NCBI GenBank assembly: GCA_900766925.1
Contig: CAAFXG010000441.1
Location: 1 to 17,632, forward strand
From: Lachnospiraceae bacterium
GTDB lineage: Bacteria > Bacillota > Clostridia > Lachnospirales > Lachnospiraceae
Reading direction: 5' to 3'
Length of the DNA: 17,632 nucleotides
Shown: one piece after another, positions 1 through 7,382 of the stretch
Numbering within the stretch: position 1 is the stretch's first letter
Layout: each line of letters begins with the position of its first letter
Position numbers and translations under genes: made by a program
The notes under the pieces: model-generated
Database searches by the model: none
Seen by the model: only the letters and a program-made list of their open reading frames with translations
What the model was told of the DNA's origin: nothing

Positions 1-786
1 CATAATGTATTTGCATCGATGCACATTTATGAGAACAGCTATTCATGGCAAACATCCATGGAACGTATCGTAAGGGCTTTTACGATGACCGGCAGCGAAC
101 AACTGTTGGGAGGATTCTGGTTTCTTATCTCTTTGTTTTGGGCTTCGATTATCTCGCTACTCTTTTTGAATATGCTCTCAAAAATGCGTTTGTTAACAGA
201 AAATTACATTTCGGGGGGGGTAATTCTAACTCTTTTAGTAATAATATTTTATCATTACATACCTGTCGCATTACCTTTGATGTTCGGGGTACAGACTTTA
301 TTGGCTACAGCGTTTTATATGAGCGGTTATCTTTGTCGTAAGAAGAACATTCACTTTGATTATCCGTTTATTGCAGGTTTGCTTCTGTTGATAGTTCCAG
401 CTATTGCGACATTATTCGTCAAATTGAATATGTCAACGGTGCAAGGATGGTTTGTGTTGGGTTACTATATGATTGCAATGACAGGAACGATGGGCATAGT
501 ATTGCTATCAAGAGAATTGTCAAGACATCGCATTGCTCCTATACTTGCATATATTGGGAAGAAGACATTGTATATCTTGGTTTTCCATTTCCTTGCATTC
601 AAATTTGTAAGTTTTATTTATTTACATTTTAATGGTTTGCCTATTGACCTTTTAACGATGTTTCCGGTTTTGGAAGAAACGAATAGTTGGATGTATATTG
701 TATATGTTATTAGTGGGATTATTTTTCCTCTTGCGGTATGGGAACTGATACATTATACTTTTGTGATTAATAAAACAAGTACTTAG
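1..786 (+). CDS. Membrane O-acyltransferase (acyltransferase 3 family), 5' end outside window
   Basis: Probable integral membrane acyltransferase that puts acetyl or similar groups on polysaccharide sugars. The frame is open back to base 1, so the ATG at 19 is probably internal and the true start lies upstream. About 261 residues are visible against roughly 330-350 for the family, so perhaps 80 N-terminal residues, including the usual catalytic His segment, are missing. The protein is almost wholly hydrophobic with about seven or eight membrane segments. The GGFWFLISLFW stretch matches the family's G-x-(L/F)-W-F-L motif, and the C-terminal half has the GKKTLYILVFHFLAFKF-like segment typical of the family. 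A G8 run lies at 213-220 and reads in frame here. The stop is TAG at 784. The 72 bases after it (787-858) hold no gene I can support. The family call is good; the acyl group and acceptor are unknown. Confidence 0.8.
   Translation, partial: HNVFASMHIYENSYSWQTSMERIVRAFTMTGSEQLLGGFWFLISLFWASIISLLFLNMLSKMRLLTENYISGGVILTLLVIIFYHYIPVALPLMFGVQTLLATAFYMSGYLCRKKNIHFDYPFIAGLLLLIVPAIATLFVKLNMSTVQGWFVLGYYMIAMTGTMGIVLLSRELSRHRIAPILAYIGKKTLYILVFHFLAFKFVSFIYLHFNGLPIDLLTMFPVLEETNSWMYIVYVISGIIFPLAVWELIHYTFVINKTST
213..220 (+). repeat. G8 homopolymer inside the acyltransferase gene
   Basis: Eight consecutive G bases encode the Gly-Gly of an I-S-G-G-V stretch. The reading frame is intact at eight. A gain or loss of one G would truncate the protein, so the tract could act as a slippage site. 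Eight bases is short for that, so this is only a possibility. Confidence 0.5.
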
Positions 787-858
787 AAAATATATCTGAA
801 ACTAAAATGTGGGTTGGTGACTATAGCAATATGAATAGACCTCTTCCCATTCCGAACA

Positions 859-1302
859 GAGAAGTCAAACATATTTACGCCGATGCTCGTCTACACCTAC
901 GTTTCGCTGCCCGTTGTGGGCATCTACGGCAACTACACGCTCATCAGCGACCGCGTGTGCTTGTTCATCTCGGGCATCCTCGACAGCACGACCGCCGGCG
1001 TGGGCAATCTCATCTCGGAGGGCAATTGAGAAAAAATCATGAGTTCCTACCGCGAACTCTTTTCGATGCAATTCTGCGTAGCTGCCATCTTCACGGCGTG
1101 CATCTACGTGCTCATTTCGCCGTTTGTGCGACTTTGGCTCGGCGATAGCCTCGTGCTGCCCGACTTGGTAGTGGCACTCGTCTGCCTGCAATTCTTCCTC
1201 GCCGTGTTGCGTGGCACAACCGACCAATTTATCAACGGCTACGGACTGTTCTACGACATTTGGGCGCCGGCCACCGAGACAATACTCTTCATCGTTTCGG
1301 CA
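859..1302 (+). pseudogene. Flippase (Wzx/MATE-like) remnant, middle part, left of the IS66 insertion
   Basis: This frame reads as the middle of a Bacteroides-type lipid-linked oligosaccharide flippase: LVYTYVSLPVVGIYGNYTLI, then AGVGNLISEGN, then SPFVRLWLG, then RGTTDQFINGYGLFYD, all in the family order. Recognisable similarity starts at about 860. The N-terminal portion, roughly the first 220-250 residues of a normal flippase, is absent, and a stop at 832 precedes the remnant. An in-frame TGA at 1027-1029 falls after SEGN, where relatives continue with a charged residue and EKI. The piece ends at codon GCA (1300-1302), exactly at the left edge of the IS66 element. The DNA looks clearly GC-richer than the acyltransferase gene before it, which suggests a different origin. 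The gene cannot make a functional flippase; the ATG at 1039 opens only a short hydrophobic fragment. Confidence 0.85.
1295..1302. repeat. IS66 target site duplication, left copy
   Basis: The octamer tttcggca directly precedes the left inverted repeat and is repeated exactly at 4299-4306. Eight bases is the known duplication length for the IS66 family. Confidence 0.95.
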
Positions 1303-1321
1303 GTAAGCATCCAACCCCTAT
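1303..1321 (+). repeat. IS66 left terminal inverted repeat
   Basis: The 19-base sequence gtaagcatccaacccctat is an exact reverse complement of 4280-4298. Pairing stops after base 19. Confidence 0.95.
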
Positions 1322-1378
1322 TTTGTCGGTATGAAATCTAATCACGACCTTTGCGCCATAATTATAATAACAATGATT

Positions 1379-1762
1379 ATGGCAATAAACAGTAAAGACA
1401 TTGAGACCCTTTGGGGTCGTTATCAGAGTGAGGGTGTAAGCAAGGGCGTTTCAGTCTCTCAATATTTCGAGGCCAATGGCATCCCTTATCATGTGTTTGA
1501 AAAATGGTACAAGAAGCGTTTCCGCCAGCCTGAGGTTGTCGAGTGTGTCGTTGACGGGATGCCTGATGAAGCGTCCAAATCCTGTTCATCTCCTTCCCCC
1601 ACCGACAAGTCCTCGATAAACGGACAGGCGCAGACGGGCTCTGTTATAGTGTCCCATGTCCACATTTGCCTGAGCAACGGCATGAGAATCGACCATCACC
1701 ATCTGGGCTATGCAGAACTTCTACGTTTCATTCAAAAACTCGAACCGTTATGTTTAGTCTGA
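1379..1762 (+). CDS. tnpA: IS66 TnpA accessory protein
   Basis: Small accessory protein of IS66 elements, required together with TnpB and TnpC for transposition in characterised relatives; its precise role is unclear. The 127-residue product opens with INSKDIETLWGRYQSEG, followed by a segment like a helix-turn-helix (VSVSQYFEANGIPYHVFEKWYKKR), which fits DNA binding at the element ends. An earlier in-frame ATG lies at 1331 and another at 1373. I chose 1379 because the conserved region starts there and the codons before it (AIIIIT) look like non-coding leader. Its end overlaps the start of tnpB by 13 bases, suggesting translational coupling. Confidence 0.85.
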   Translation: MAINSKDIETLWGRYQSEGVSKGVSVSQYFEANGIPYHVFEKWYKKRFRQPEVVECVVDGMPDEASKSCSSPSPTDKSSINGQAQTGSVIVSHVHICLSNGMRIDHHHLGYAELLRFIQKLEPLCLV

Positions 1763-2109
1763 CAGGAGCAACAAGCTACAAGTATATACCTAACTACAGG
1801 GATATGCGTGGGGGTTATGACAAGCTTAGTGGCGTTGTTCGTGCCCTTGGCGAGAATCCCGAGGACGGCACGGCATATGTGTTCATGTCAAAGGATCATA
1901 AACTCGTCAAGATTATCCGTTATGAGGATGGCCAGTGCCAATACTACAGCCAGAAGTTCAAGGGCGGTTTCAGTTTTGTCCGTCTGAGGTTTGATGGTGA
2001 CAGGCCTATATACGTATTACAATGGAAGTATCTTGTTTCCTTGATGGGCACTCCCGTCATAAAGGAGATACCTGTAAGAGAGCTGGAATGCCTGGAAGCT
2101 GTCGCATAG
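1750..2109 (+). CDS. tnpB: IS66 TnpB accessory protein (IS66 Orf2 family)
   Basis: A 119-residue protein of the IS66 Orf2 family, an accessory factor of unknown mechanism needed for efficient IS66 transposition. The hallmark is the order YDKLSGVVRALGENPEDGTAYVF, then DHKLVKIIRYEDG, then FKGGFSFVRL, matching the family's GxDxL...G.AFVFxxKRxDRxKLLxWDGxG pattern. I take the ATG at 1750 as start because MFSLTG is the usual beginning of this family and an upstream ATG in frame at 1666 lies within tnpA. The length is normal for the family. Confidence 0.9.
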   Translation: MFSLTGATSYKYIPNYRDMRGGYDKLSGVVRALGENPEDGTAYVFMSKDHKLVKIIRYEDGQCQYYSQKFKGGFSFVRLRFDGDRPIYVLQWKYLVSLMGTPVIKEIPVRELECLEAVA

Positions 2110-2386
2110 GCTGTTAAACTTCTCTAATCCGGGACATGGAAGGATGGTTAATTTTATATACAAGATATTGAATGTCAGTTGCTTTTGGTCTGTATAAAAG
2201 TGCGCCATATGGCGATTTTCGATGGATTTGACGTACCGTTTGAGGGTTTCTCAATGAGGTGTATTGCATTGCCATCCCTCGTGATTGTACATCTTAAAAT
2301 GCAGTCATTCAATATGTTAAATATATTATATACATTTACGGGAGCCAATAAATATGATTACCTTTACAGTGTAAAAGTTTCATATT

Positions 2387-4201
2387 ATGGCAGAAAAAGA
2401 ACGAATCGATATAGAACGCATGGTAATGCGGGCCCGTTATGCGATGAGTCTGATCGAGGACTCGTCGCATGAGGGTAAATTGTCAGATATGGAACGCGAA
2501 GACTTCAAAAGACAGATATCGGAGTTGCTGCAGGGCATGAGCACCCTGCTTGACTCCAACACCAGGCTTGGCCAGGAGCTTGCAGCTGCCAGGAAAGATC
2601 TCAATGCCGCCCGGGATGACCTGTCCAAGGCGAACAGGAAGATAGGGGTTCTCGAGTCAGAGATAAAGTATCTCAAGGGCAAGCAGAACGCCAGCAACCG
2701 TCACCGGTTTGGTGATAAGGGCGAGAAGGACACAGACGGCACTTCCAGGCCGAAGGGCAGGACCAAGGACGAGGATGAGAATGACTATATAGAGAACGAG
2801 GGTCGTGACGGCACTCCTTCTGATGAAGTCGGCCGTCCCTCTTCCGATGCAACGGGTGCCGACTCTTCCACGACTCCGTCAAAGAAAGTACCCCGTGATA
2901 CCAGTAACCGCCCCGACCATTACAACACGATGCACGCCGACGTTTATGTGGAGCATGACTGCGACCTGGACGCATTGAAGGCTATGGGTTATACCTTCCT
3001 TCACTACTCCCGTCCCATTGACCAGTTTGACCGCATAAGCGTTATCCGTCAGGACAGGTACAGGACTGCCTGGGTGCGCGACAAGGACGGTAATAAATTC
3101 GCGATATTCATCCCCAAGCCTGATGATGCGGCATCCCGCCCCTGCGTCTTCGCGAATGAATATACGTACGACCGGCCCAGGTGCGTCGCCCATACGAGCT
3201 GTACCCACTCCTTGCTGTCCGACCTTGCTGTAAACCGCTATCAGTATGCCATGACGAGCGGCAGGGAGATGACGAGGATGCTCAACGAGAAGATGCGCAT
3301 GGCTCCCCAGACCCTGTTCAACTGGCTGGGATGGGGTGCGGAAGAGCTTCAGGGAGGCCTGAAGCACATAAAGAAAAAGCTTCTCAAACACGGCACTGTG
3401 GTGTATTGCGACGAGACATGGGTGGATGTCAAGGTGGAGGAGAAGGACGGCACGGTCCACTATGTCAAGCGTTATATGTGGGTGATAGTCAATCTGACCA
3501 CTAAGGTGTGCTATTATCTCTATGGCGACAGGAAACGCGAGACCATAGAGAAGTTCCTCGGCGACTTCAAGGGTACACTCATGACCGATGCATATGCCGC
3601 CTATGCCTTCTTCAGCAAGTTGAAGGACTGTACTCATGTGTGCTGCTGGGCTCATGCCAGACGCATCTTTGTCTCTGCACTCCGTGATTACAAGGACGAG
3701 CTGGCCAGAGAGTTCATTGAGCTGATAAAGCTGTTATATAAGGTTGAACTTGAGAACATCTTCTTCCACAGGACAGAGCAGGAAGTGGTCAAGGCCCGCA
3801 AGGACGAGGCGATACCGATACTCTCCCAGCTTCTCCAGAAAGCTACAGGACTACTGAAGATGAGCGACAGCAGACAGGTGACCATCTCGGAAAAGCTTCA
3901 CCAGGCTCTCAAATATATGACAAACAACTGGCAGGAGCTTTACGGATATGTGAACATCGGCAACGTACTTATAGACAACAACTGCTGCGAGAGGGCAGTC
4001 CGTCCGTTCACAAATCTCAGGAAGAACTTCGGCGGATTCAGTAGCGAGGCAGGAGCCGCTGTGGCAGCCACATACCTTACTTTCGTAGAGACATGCAAGC
4101 TGATGAAGAAGACTGCACTTGATTTTTTCAAGGGCTTCTTCGGCATGACTTCAAGCGGAAGGACGGACTACGAACTCATAACGCAAGAATTATTGTGTTA
4201 A
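2387..4201 (+). CDS. tnpC: IS66 family transposase TnpC (DDE)
   Basis: Catalytic transposase of the element. The 604-residue product has a helical, coiled-coil-like N-terminal region (about residues 30-105), then a strongly charged, low-complexity stretch (about 105-180), then the catalytic core. Candidate DDE residues are D342 in YCDETWVDV, D401 in LMTDAYAAY and E535 in NNCCERAVRPF, each in the expected IS66 context. The C-terminal segment after GGFSSEAGAA is the usual IS66 tail. It is longer than the roughly 510-540 residues common in the family, because of the charged region. I do not see the usual Cys-rich zinc finger ahead of the core; only scattered Cys residues lie there. No clear Shine-Dalgarno sequence precedes the ATG, which is normal in this phylum. 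The frame is intact, so the enzyme may be active. Confidence 0.95.
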   Translation: MAEKERIDIERMVMRARYAMSLIEDSSHEGKLSDMEREDFKRQISELLQGMSTLLDSNTRLGQELAAARKDLNAARDDLSKANRKIGVLESEIKYLKGKQNASNRHRFGDKGEKDTDGTSRPKGRTKDEDENDYIENEGRDGTPSDEVGRPSSDATGADSSTTPSKKVPRDTSNRPDHYNTMHADVYVEHDCDLDALKAMGYTFLHYSRPIDQFDRISVIRQDRYRTAWVRDKDGNKFAIFIPKPDDAASRPCVFANEYTYDRPRCVAHTSCTHSLLSDLAVNRYQYAMTSGREMTRMLNEKMRMAPQTLFNWLGWGAEELQGGLKHIKKKLLKHGTVVYCDETWVDVKVEEKDGTVHYVKRYMWVIVNLTTKVCYYLYGDRKRETIEKFLGDFKGTLMTDAYAAYAFFSKLKDCTHVCCWAHARRIFVSALRDYKDELAREFIELIKLLYKVELENIFFHRTEQEVVKARKDEAIPILSQLLQKATGLLKMSDSRQVTISEKLHQALKYMTNNWQELYGYVNIGNVLIDNNCCERAVRPFTNLRKNFGGFSSEAGAAVAATYLTFVETCKLMKKTALDFFKGFFGMTSSGRTDYELITQELLC

Positions 4202-4279
4202 TAATCTAAAATTATCACTCGAATAAAAAAACTTAGAGAATCCCATACCCCTGTCTTTCAGGGGCGATGGCTTATTGCC

Positions 4280-4298
4280 ATAGGGGTTGGATGCTTAC
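4280..4298 (-). repeat. IS66 right terminal inverted repeat
   Basis: The sequence ataggggttggatgcttac is the exact reverse complement of 1303-1321. It marks the right end of the element. Confidence 0.95.
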
Positions 4299-4306
4299 TT
4301 TCGGCA
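4299..4306. repeat. IS66 target site duplication, right copy
   Basis: The octamer tttcggca follows the right inverted repeat and matches 1295-1302 exactly. Confidence 0.95.
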
Positions 4307-4696
4307 ATGACATTCGGCTCGCTTTGGGGATTGCCCGGCGTTCTGATGGGTCCAATCGTGTCGACGATAGTTATAATACATATTTGGAAACCTATATTCC
4401 TGTATACCAAGGGATTTTGGCTCGGAGTGTGGCGCTATGCACTACTCTTTGTGCGCAACCTGCTTGCGGCAGCGATAGCCATAGCGGTAGCCTTTGCGCT
4501 CGGCAGGCTCATCGGCAGCACCCTCGACGGCTACGGCTGGCATCACAGCTGGTTCGACTGGCTATTCGACGCCGGCGTATTCACAGCGATAGTTACAACC
4601 ATTTCGCTGCTCACCTTCAGCCTCCTCGCCCCCGGCTTCACCACCTTCCTCCGCCGATTCGTTAATAAGAGATTAAAAAGTTACCTAGATTTGTAA
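4307..4696 (+). pseudogene. Flippase (Wzx/MATE-like) remnant, C-terminal part, right of the IS66 insertion
   Basis: This is the C-terminal continuation of the remnant left of the IS element. If the element and one target copy are removed, codon GCA ending at 1302 joins ATG at 4307 in frame, giving ETILFIVSA followed by MTFGSLWGLPGVLMG. That is the expected flippase pattern, with no residues lost at the join. It then reads IIHIWKPIFLYTKGF, a typical family signature, plus about three hydrophobic segments and a basic tail. The GC-rich composition matches the left piece until the last 40 bases. The stop TAA at 4694-4696 is followed after one base by the start of the intact flippase gene. The in-frame ATG at 4307 might still give a short membrane peptide, but a function is unlikely. 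Confidence 0.85.
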
Positions 4697-4697
4697 T

Positions 4698-6236
4698 ATG
4701 TCATCAATATCCGATAATAAACGAGTTGCCAAAAACACTCTGCTCCTTTATGTGAGGATGCTCGTGCTGATGCTGATAAGTTTCTTTACGGCACGAGTCA
4801 CCCTAAATGCTTTGGGCGTGGAGGATTACGGTATTAATAATGTTGTCGGTGGATTAGTGTCGCTGTTCTCTCTATTTACGAACTCTATGACAGCGGCAAC
4901 AAGTCGGTTTATTACTTTCACATTAGGCGAAAACGACGACGTTAAGCTCAATCGTGTATTTTCGACATCCATCAATTTACATATCATCCTTGCTCTGATT
5001 ATTATCGTTTTGTTGGAAGCCGGTGGTGTTTGGTTCTTAAATCATAAAATGGTAATTCCCGCTGAAATAATGTTTGCTGCAAATTGGGTGTTCCAATTTT
5101 CGATTATCGGTTTTGCCGTAAGTTTGATTTCGGTTCCGTATAATGCGTGCATTGTCGCTCACGAGCGTATGTCGGCTTTTGCTTATATGACAATCTTAGA
5201 CGGCGTTTTCAAGCTGATTACTGCCTTCTCTATCTTCTACTTCGATGGCAATCGCCTGATTCTTTATTCGTTATTGGGTCTTGTCTTTACGGTTATCAAT
5301 CGGTTGTTCTATTATTTCTATTGCAAACGCAATTTCAAGGAGTGTACCTATCACAAGATATGGGATACGTCATTAAATAAGGAAATCTTCAGTTTCTCGG
5401 GATGGAATTTTATTGGTGCCGGCTCGGGTGTATTAAGAGACCAAGGTGTAAATGTTTTGCTGAACTTATTCTGTGGACCGATTGTCAACGCGGCTCAAGG
5501 TATTGCAATGCAAATACGTAGCGTTGTGACGCAGTTTGCGCAAAATTTCACTACCGCGCTTAATCCGCAAATTACCAAATCGTTTGCTGCCGGTGAACGC
5601 CGACAGTCTTTCCAAATGGTTTTTCAAGGCAGCCGTGTATCTTATTTCCTTTTAATGTTCTTAGGGCTTCCGATTATTCTTGAAACTGATTTCGTTTTGG
5701 TTACATGGCTGAAAATCGTGCCCGACTATACTGTGATTTTTGTGCGATTGATGTTGGTTTATACTCTTATTGAGTCGTTATCGTTCACAATGATTACTTT
5801 AATGCTGGCAACGGGTAAAATCAGAAATTACCAAATTATTGTTGGCGGATGTCAATTGCTGAACTTTCCGTTGTCTTATTTCTTCCTTCGATTGGGTGTT
5901 GAACCGCAAGTGACAATTATAATCTCTATCGTCATAGCCACTGCGTGTATGTTGTTGAGATTCGTCATGCTAAGAAGAATGGTCGATTTCCCGGTGTGGG
6001 ATTTCGTGAAGTCTGTGTTAGGTAGGGTATTTGCTGTTTCTGCAGTTTCTTTGCCGTTACCATGGTTAATTTTGTGGTCGATGGAAGAGGGTTGGACTCG
6101 GCTTTTGCTTTGTTTTTCGGCTTCAGCATTTTCCGCCGGAATGTCTATTTATTATATCGGCTTGACTTCGCAAGAACGAAAGCAATTGGTTCAAGTAGTA
6201 AAAAACAAATTTTCAAATGCGAATAGACAAAAGTAA
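4698..6236 (+). CDS. wzx: Polysaccharide flippase (Wzx-like, MOP/MATE superfamily)
   Basis: Likely moves the lipid-linked repeat unit across the inner membrane. The 512-residue protein has about 12-14 hydrophobic segments. It shows typical Bacteroides features: an N-terminal KNTLLLYVRMLVLMLISFFTARVTLNALG-like segment with the charged Arg, then VEDYGINNVVGG, and later a FSFSGWNFIGAGSGVLRDQGVNVLLN-like region followed by GPIVNAAQGIAMQI. The length is normal for the family. The start at 4698 directly follows the stop of the dead flippase, so this gene appears to have taken over that role. Its composition is AT-richer than that of the remnant, and its sequence is clearly of a different flippase subfamily, so it is not a recent duplicate. 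Its last 20 bases overlap the next gene. Substrate is unknown. Confidence 0.92.
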   Translation: MSSISDNKRVAKNTLLLYVRMLVLMLISFFTARVTLNALGVEDYGINNVVGGLVSLFSLFTNSMTAATSRFITFTLGENDDVKLNRVFSTSINLHIILALIIIVLLEAGGVWFLNHKMVIPAEIMFAANWVFQFSIIGFAVSLISVPYNACIVAHERMSAFAYMTILDGVFKLITAFSIFYFDGNRLILYSLLGLVFTVINRLFYYFYCKRNFKECTYHKIWDTSLNKEIFSFSGWNFIGAGSGVLRDQGVNVLLNLFCGPIVNAAQGIAMQIRSVVTQFAQNFTTALNPQITKSFAAGERRQSFQMVFQGSRVSYFLLMFLGLPIILETDFVLVTWLKIVPDYTVIFVRLMLVYTLIESLSFTMITLMLATGKIRNYQIIVGGCQLLNFPLSYFFLRLGVEPQVTIIISIVIATACMLLRFVMLRRMVDFPVWDFVKSVLGRVFAVSAVSLPLPWLILWSMEEGWTRLLLCFSASAFSAGMSIYYIGLTSQERKQLVQVVKNKFSNANRQK

Positions 6237-7380
6237 AAACGATTGTAGCGGCTGTGGCGCATGTGCCTTGAAATGCCCTAAAAAAGCAATTTCAATGCAA
6301 CCGGATGAAACGGGTTTCATGTATCCGATTGTAGACGATGGCTTGTGCGTCGACTGCGGATTGTGTGTAAAAGTGTGCAGCTTTAGTGAAGACAATATCA
6401 AAGACAATCTGCCCGATGCTGTCTATGCAGGTCGTTTGAAGGACGAAGTCGCTTTGGCTAAGAGTCAGAGCGGTGGCGCATTTTGGGCTATTGCATCTCA
6501 CATCATCAACGATGGCGGTGTTGTCTTTGGTGCTGCTCTGTCGGATGATTTTTCCGTGGCGCATATCGAGGTCAAATCTTTAGCCGATTTGGAGCGTCTA
6601 CGTGGCTCAAAATACATTCAGAGTCGGCTAAACGACATTTATTGCAAGGTTAAACAACGTCTCCAAGACGGCAGAAAGGTGTTGTTTTCGGGCACTCCGT
6701 GTCAAGTTTCCGGATTGTTGTCTTTCCTTAGTCCGAAGAATTACGACAACCTCTACACCGCTGATTTGGTGTGCCACGGCGTGCCTTCTCCTATGGTTTG
6801 GCAAGATTATTTGCGTTGGATTGAGGCTAAAGAAAACGACAAAATTGTCGGTTGCAATTTCAGAGATAAAAAATATGGTTGGGGAACTCATATCGAAACA
6901 TTTATCTTTAAAAAGAAAGGAGAAAGAGCTCAGTCGATTTTCAAAGATTTGTTCTATCGTCATTTAATCATAAGAGAGTCTTGCCACAATTGTCCTTTTA
7001 CAAATCTCAGCAGAGCGTCGGATGTTACAGTTGGAGACTATTGGGGATGGAGTTCTGCTTCCAATCGTTTTTGTGATCAAAAAGGAGTGTCTTTGATTTT
7101 GATAAATACGATAAAAGGAGATAAACTGTTTGAGGCTGCCAAGCAAGACTTGTTGATTGAAGCAAGTAATGTACAGGATTGTTTGCAACCTCAATTAATA
7201 CATCCTGCAGAAAGGCCGTTGGAGAAAGATGCATTTATAAAGGATTATCACGCTAAGGGATTTGAATATGCTCTTCGCAAGTATGCTATCATAGGATGGA
7301 GAAATAGCATAAAGAACCTGATAGAGCATTTTTGCCTGTTTGTTCAAAAAGTTAATTTCCATCTCAAAATAATGAAATAA
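6217..7380 (+). CDS. Fe-S protein, coenzyme F420 hydrogenase/dehydrogenase beta-subunit family
   Basis: A 387-residue cytoplasmic protein with two N-terminal [4Fe-4S] ferredoxin motifs: C10-x2-C13-x2-C16-x3-C20 and C44-x2-C47-x2-C50-x3-C54. The FrhB-type N- and C-terminal domains follow, including a GTPCQVSGL motif (about residue 160), VCHGVPSP (about 185) and ESCHNCPF (about 255) with further conserved Cys. In archaeal relatives this fold binds FAD and F420, but Bacteroidales do not make F420, so the substrate here must differ. It is followed after two bases by a pyruvyltransferase-family gene, a pairing seen in many Bacteroidales polysaccharide loci. The link suggests a redox step on a sugar or its pyruvyl group, but the reaction is not established. 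It overlaps the flippase gene by 20 bases. Confidence 0.9.
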   Translation: MRIDKSKNDCSGCGACALKCPKKAISMQPDETGFMYPIVDDGLCVDCGLCVKVCSFSEDNIKDNLPDAVYAGRLKDEVALAKSQSGGAFWAIASHIINDGGVVFGAALSDDFSVAHIEVKSLADLERLRGSKYIQSRLNDIYCKVKQRLQDGRKVLFSGTPCQVSGLLSFLSPKNYDNLYTADLVCHGVPSPMVWQDYLRWIEAKENDKIVGCNFRDKKYGWGTHIETFIFKKKGERAQSIFKDLFYRHLIIRESCHNCPFTNLSRASDVTVGDYWGWSSASNRFCDQKGVSLILINTIKGDKLFEAAKQDLLIEASNVQDCLQPQLIHPAERPLEKDAFIKDYHAKGFEYALRKYAIIGWRNSIKNLIEHFCLFVQKVNFHLKIMK

Positions 7381-7382
7381 AA

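Larger units (their letters stand above)
1303..4298 (+). mobile_element. Complete IS66-family insertion sequence, 2996 bp
   Basis: The element is bounded by 19-bp perfect inverted repeats beginning with GTAA, as is usual for IS66, and flanked by an 8-bp direct repeat. It carries the three-gene set tnpA, tnpB and tnpC in the order and overlap known for the family, all reading rightward, with no frameshift or stop in any of them. Clean ends, an exact duplication and intact genes point to a recent and possibly still mobile insertion. It sits inside a flippase gene that already carried a stop codon. The 277 bases between tnpB and tnpC (2110-2386) and the 97 bases after tnpC hold no gene I can support. 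A six-base-pair hairpin lies at 4248-4264 near the right end. Confidence 0.97.

Noticed and set aside
865..1314. A 149-codon minus-strand open frame and a plus-strand open frame at 807-1148
   Set aside because: Both overlap the flippase remnant, whose frame matches the family. Their His/Arg-rich translations are typical of wrong-frame reading.
1303..1341. C-terminal tail of the left flippase fragment running into the IS
   Set aside because: The codons after 1302 encode IS sequence, not flippase. They are a fusion artefact of the insertion.
2110..2386. Possible promoter or small gene between tnpB and tnpC
   Set aside because: There is AT-rich sequence and a frame at 2179-2472, but no convincing promoter pair or conserved peptide. 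The frame overlaps the tnpC start.
2879..3655. A 258-codon open frame on the minus strand
   Set aside because: It lies wholly inside tnpC, whose DDE motifs are clear on the plus strand. The minus-strand translation shows no family features and is a shadow of GC-rich coding DNA.
4248..4264. Hairpin (CCCCTG, TCTTT loop, CAGGGG) near the right end of the IS
   Set aside because: No T-run follows directly on either strand; the nearest on the minus strand is about 17 bases away. I do not call it a terminator. It may be part of the element end.
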